Positions 62,769 to 64,000 of a stretch of DNA of 64,000 bases are shown here, in pieces. The notes under the pieces were generated by a model, which saw only the letters and a list, made by a program, of their open reading frames with translations, did not search any database and was not told the DNA's origin. The position numbers were made by a program, and so were the translations under genes. The stretch's first letter is position 1, and each line of letters opens with the position of its first letter. The stretch comes from Bacteroidales bacterium. Its GTDB lineage: Bacteria; Bacteroidota; Bacteroidia; Bacteroidales; UBA932. The stretch covers positions 84,060 through 148,059 of the forward strand of contig JAGAKR010000004.1 of the NCBI GenBank assembly GCA_017625535.1, read 5' to 3'.

Positions 62769-63077
62769 ATGAGTAGACGCGAATATAATTTCAAATCAGA
62801 CATATCAAAAAACAGTTTCAAAACAAACAGATCATTCTACAAGATATCAAGCCGTGCCAGGGAACTGACAATAAAGAATCTTGCTGCAGCGTTAGGCAAA
62901 TCAAGGAATGCCTTCGTGATATACCTGCTTGAAAAATGCACAGAGTATGATCCTGAGTTGAAATTACGGTACAAAACATACTATGATGAAAATCTTAGGA
63001 TTCTGGAGGAAGAAGCAAAGAATATCTCCTCCAAAAATAACATCAGACAGTCCAATAATCAAAAGAGTGACCTATAA
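62769..63077 (+). CDS. Small basic protein of the traB position, RHH-like
   Basis: 102 residues. KISSRARELTIKNLAAALGKSRNAFVIYLLEK has a helix pattern like the RHH/Arc class; the C-terminal third is charged and helical. It starts 8 bases after parA and would be its partner. No closer family seen. Confidence 0.75.
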   Translation: MSRREYNFKSDISKNSFKTNRSFYKISSRARELTIKNLAAALGKSRNAFVIYLLEKCTEYDPELKLRYKTYYDENLRILEEEAKNISSKNNIRQSNNQKSDL

Positions 63078-63240
63078 AATAACAGATGGCTTTACTGATC
63101 TTAAACCAGATTATTCTCTAAAAGAACTGGGAGAAGAACAGTCACAAGCCCTTGAACTGTCAACGCTGGATTTTGCAATAACAGAAAAAGAAATAGAAGA
63201 TTATGAAAAGAACTTCAAGACACTTAGCGGTCAGTATTAG
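62983..63240 (+). CDS. Small protein overlapping its two tra neighbours
   Basis: 85 residues if started at the ATG at 62983, overlapping the previous gene by 95 bases; 57 residues if started at GTG 63067, which overlaps it by only 11. The part after residue 29 (KITDGFTDLKPDYSLKELGEEQ) looks genuinely coding and fills the gap before traE. Function unknown; start uncertain. Confidence 0.55.
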   Translation: MMKILGFWRKKQRISPPKITSDSPIIKRVTYKITDGFTDLKPDYSLKELGEEQSQALELSTLDFAITEKEIEDYEKNFKTLSGQY

Positions 63241-63523
63241 CGCAATACTTTTACTGGCACCACATGCAGTATCTGCACAAACAATCGACATCTCATCAGG
63301 ATTGACAGAAGTAGAATCACAATTAGCCAGCATATACAGCAGCGCACTGAACATAGCCATGACGCTATTCGGGCTTGGGGCATTGATAGGCCTAATAATA
63401 ACAGCTTATCAATTGTACACAGATGAGCACGGGCAGGGGTGGAAAAAATCCCTTTCATGGTTCGGAATTCTGGCTTTCATCTGCATTGCTCTATATGCTA
63501 TAAAACAGATGTTCAACATCTGA
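63203..63523 (+). CDS. traE: TraE-like (DUF4134) conjugation protein, VirB2 type
   Basis: 106 residues. Signal peptide (SISAILLLAPHAVSA), then two hydrophobic helices (IAMTLFGLGALIGLIITAYQL and LSWFGILAFICIALYAI) around a short polar loop, like pilin-type VirB2 proteins. Position before traF supports it. It overlaps the preceding frame by 38 bases. Confidence 0.8.
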   Translation: MKRTSRHLAVSISAILLLAPHAVSAQTIDISSGLTEVESQLASIYSSALNIAMTLFGLGALIGLIITAYQLYTDEHGQGWKKSLSWFGILAFICIALYAIKQMFNI

Positions 63524-63535
63524 TGAAAGACAATT

Positions 63536-63805
63536 ATGGAAGTAAACAAAAGCCTTGACTCCAAAGTAAGCTGGATGAGAATAGAAGGGACATATCTTCT
63601 TTTCCTGGCATTATGGATAGTGATTGCACTTATCATCACTTTCATCTGCCTATCAGCAAATATACCTGCTATTCTGATGCTTGCCATACTATGCAGCAGC
63701 ACTACGGCTGTTGTACTGTATTTAATGTCTGCTTCCGCCAAAGGTAAGGCTGCCACAAAGATTGCCTCAAAAAGAAAAATGAACTACTACATATGCAGAC
63801 GATAA
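63536..63805 (+). CDS. traF: TraF-like (DUF4133) conjugation protein, VirB3 type
   Basis: 89 residues. Two adjacent hydrophobic helices (LLFLALWIVIALIITFICL and ILMLAILCSSTTAVVLYLM), basic tail (KGKAATKIASKRKMNYY). Small inner-membrane VirB3 counterpart, directly before the VirB4-type gene with a 13-base overlap. Confidence 0.82.
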   Translation: MEVNKSLDSKVSWMRIEGTYLLFLALWIVIALIITFICLSANIPAILMLAILCSSTTAVVLYLMSASAKGKAATKIASKRKMNYYICRR

Positions 63806-64000
63806 GGAAAGTTGAATACCAGGATCTGTACCCAGTGCTGGAAGTAAATGAAGAATGCATAATAGGCAAAAGCGGAGACATATGCATATGCTTTCTGATG
63901 TCATTGCCAGCCAAGAACAGCCTTTCAGCTGATGAATATAGTGAGATGCGCCAGCTGCTGATACGTGCATTTGGCACATTGCCTGTCGGGACAATAATAC
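63793..64000 (+). CDS. traG: TraG-like VirB4 ATPase, N-terminal part only
   Basis: 69 residues up to the window edge. KVEYQDLYPVLEVNEECIIGKSGDICICFLMSLP resembles the start of Bacteroidales TraG (VirB4), the motor of the transfer channel; the Walker motifs lie beyond the window. The start at 63793 overlaps traF. Confidence 0.75.
   Translation, partial: MQTIRKVEYQDLYPVLEVNEECIIGKSGDICICFLMSLPAKNSLSADEYSEMRQLLIRAFGTLPVGTII

Noticed and set aside
45402-64000. Integrase or transposase of the element
   Set aside because: None of the genes in this stretch has tyrosine or serine recombinase motifs; it must lie outside the window if present.

Overview
The window looks like a chromosome of an uncultured or gut-type member of the Bacteroidales (phylum Bacteroidota). 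The signs are TAnnTTTG-type -7 boxes with TTTG -33 boxes (for example upstream of rplC, the thioredoxin operon and parA), families typical of the phylum (GGGtGRT protein, LysO, PurF-like glutamine amidotransferase homologue, C69 and S9 exported peptidases, TonB receptor) and a Bacteroidales-type conjugation region (TraE/TraF/TraG, MobC-type coupling protein). I cannot place it to genus.

Positions 1 to about 45.3 kb are chromosomal backbone of moderate GC. In order: the 3' part of aroC; a TonB-dependent receptor under an FMN riboswitch; a class-C beta-lactamase-like lipoprotein; lysO; a 51-bp tandem repeat; a short ribosomal operon rplC-rplD-rplW-rplB-rpsS-rplV-rpsC, cut off from rpsJ on one side and rplP on the other; a PurF-like protein; an M28 peptidase; a MATE transporter; an M50-like membrane protein; a MntA/HepT pair; a CAT-like acetyltransferase; the GGGtGRT/NifU-like pair; two S9 peptidases and a C69 dipeptidase; cysS and ssb; a run of exported proteins (coiled-coil lipoprotein, M3 peptidase, metallophosphoesterase); FKBP; umuDC behind a PatB-type PLP enzyme; folC; and a redox operon of thioredoxin, a multidomain CoA-disulfide-reductase-like protein and OxyR. 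Exported peptidases are numerous, suggesting an asaccharolytic, peptide-using life, but that is inference.

At 45,359-45,401 lies only the 3' part of a tRNA-Met(CAT), followed at once by much more AT-rich DNA. I read this as one attachment end of an integrated conjugative element that fills the rest of the window and runs off its right edge. Its first cargo is a four-gene, overlapping membrane-protein operon (45.6-47.5 kb) with a glycine-zipper small protein and a SpoIIM-family protein. This resembles a bacteriocin/immunity locus and is the best candidate for an undescribed system here. Next come a HipBA toxin-antitoxin pair between 107-bp direct repeats, a polyvalent-type protein with an HExxH motif, DUF4099/DUF3945-like and YwqK-like proteins, and a primase-like protein.

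The mobility core follows: coupling protein, relaxase and RHH accessory protein, a candidate oriT of three adjacent dyads, twelve perfect copies of an 8-bp repeat in front of a small DNA-binding protein, a tail-less SSB, a nested dyad, seven iterons and a Rep_3 initiator, an ArdC antirestriction protein, and a divergent tra operon (ParA, two small proteins, TraE, TraF, start of TraG). The element therefore carries both plasmid-type replication and ICE-type transfer functions. No integrase is in view, so it would have to lie beyond the right edge.
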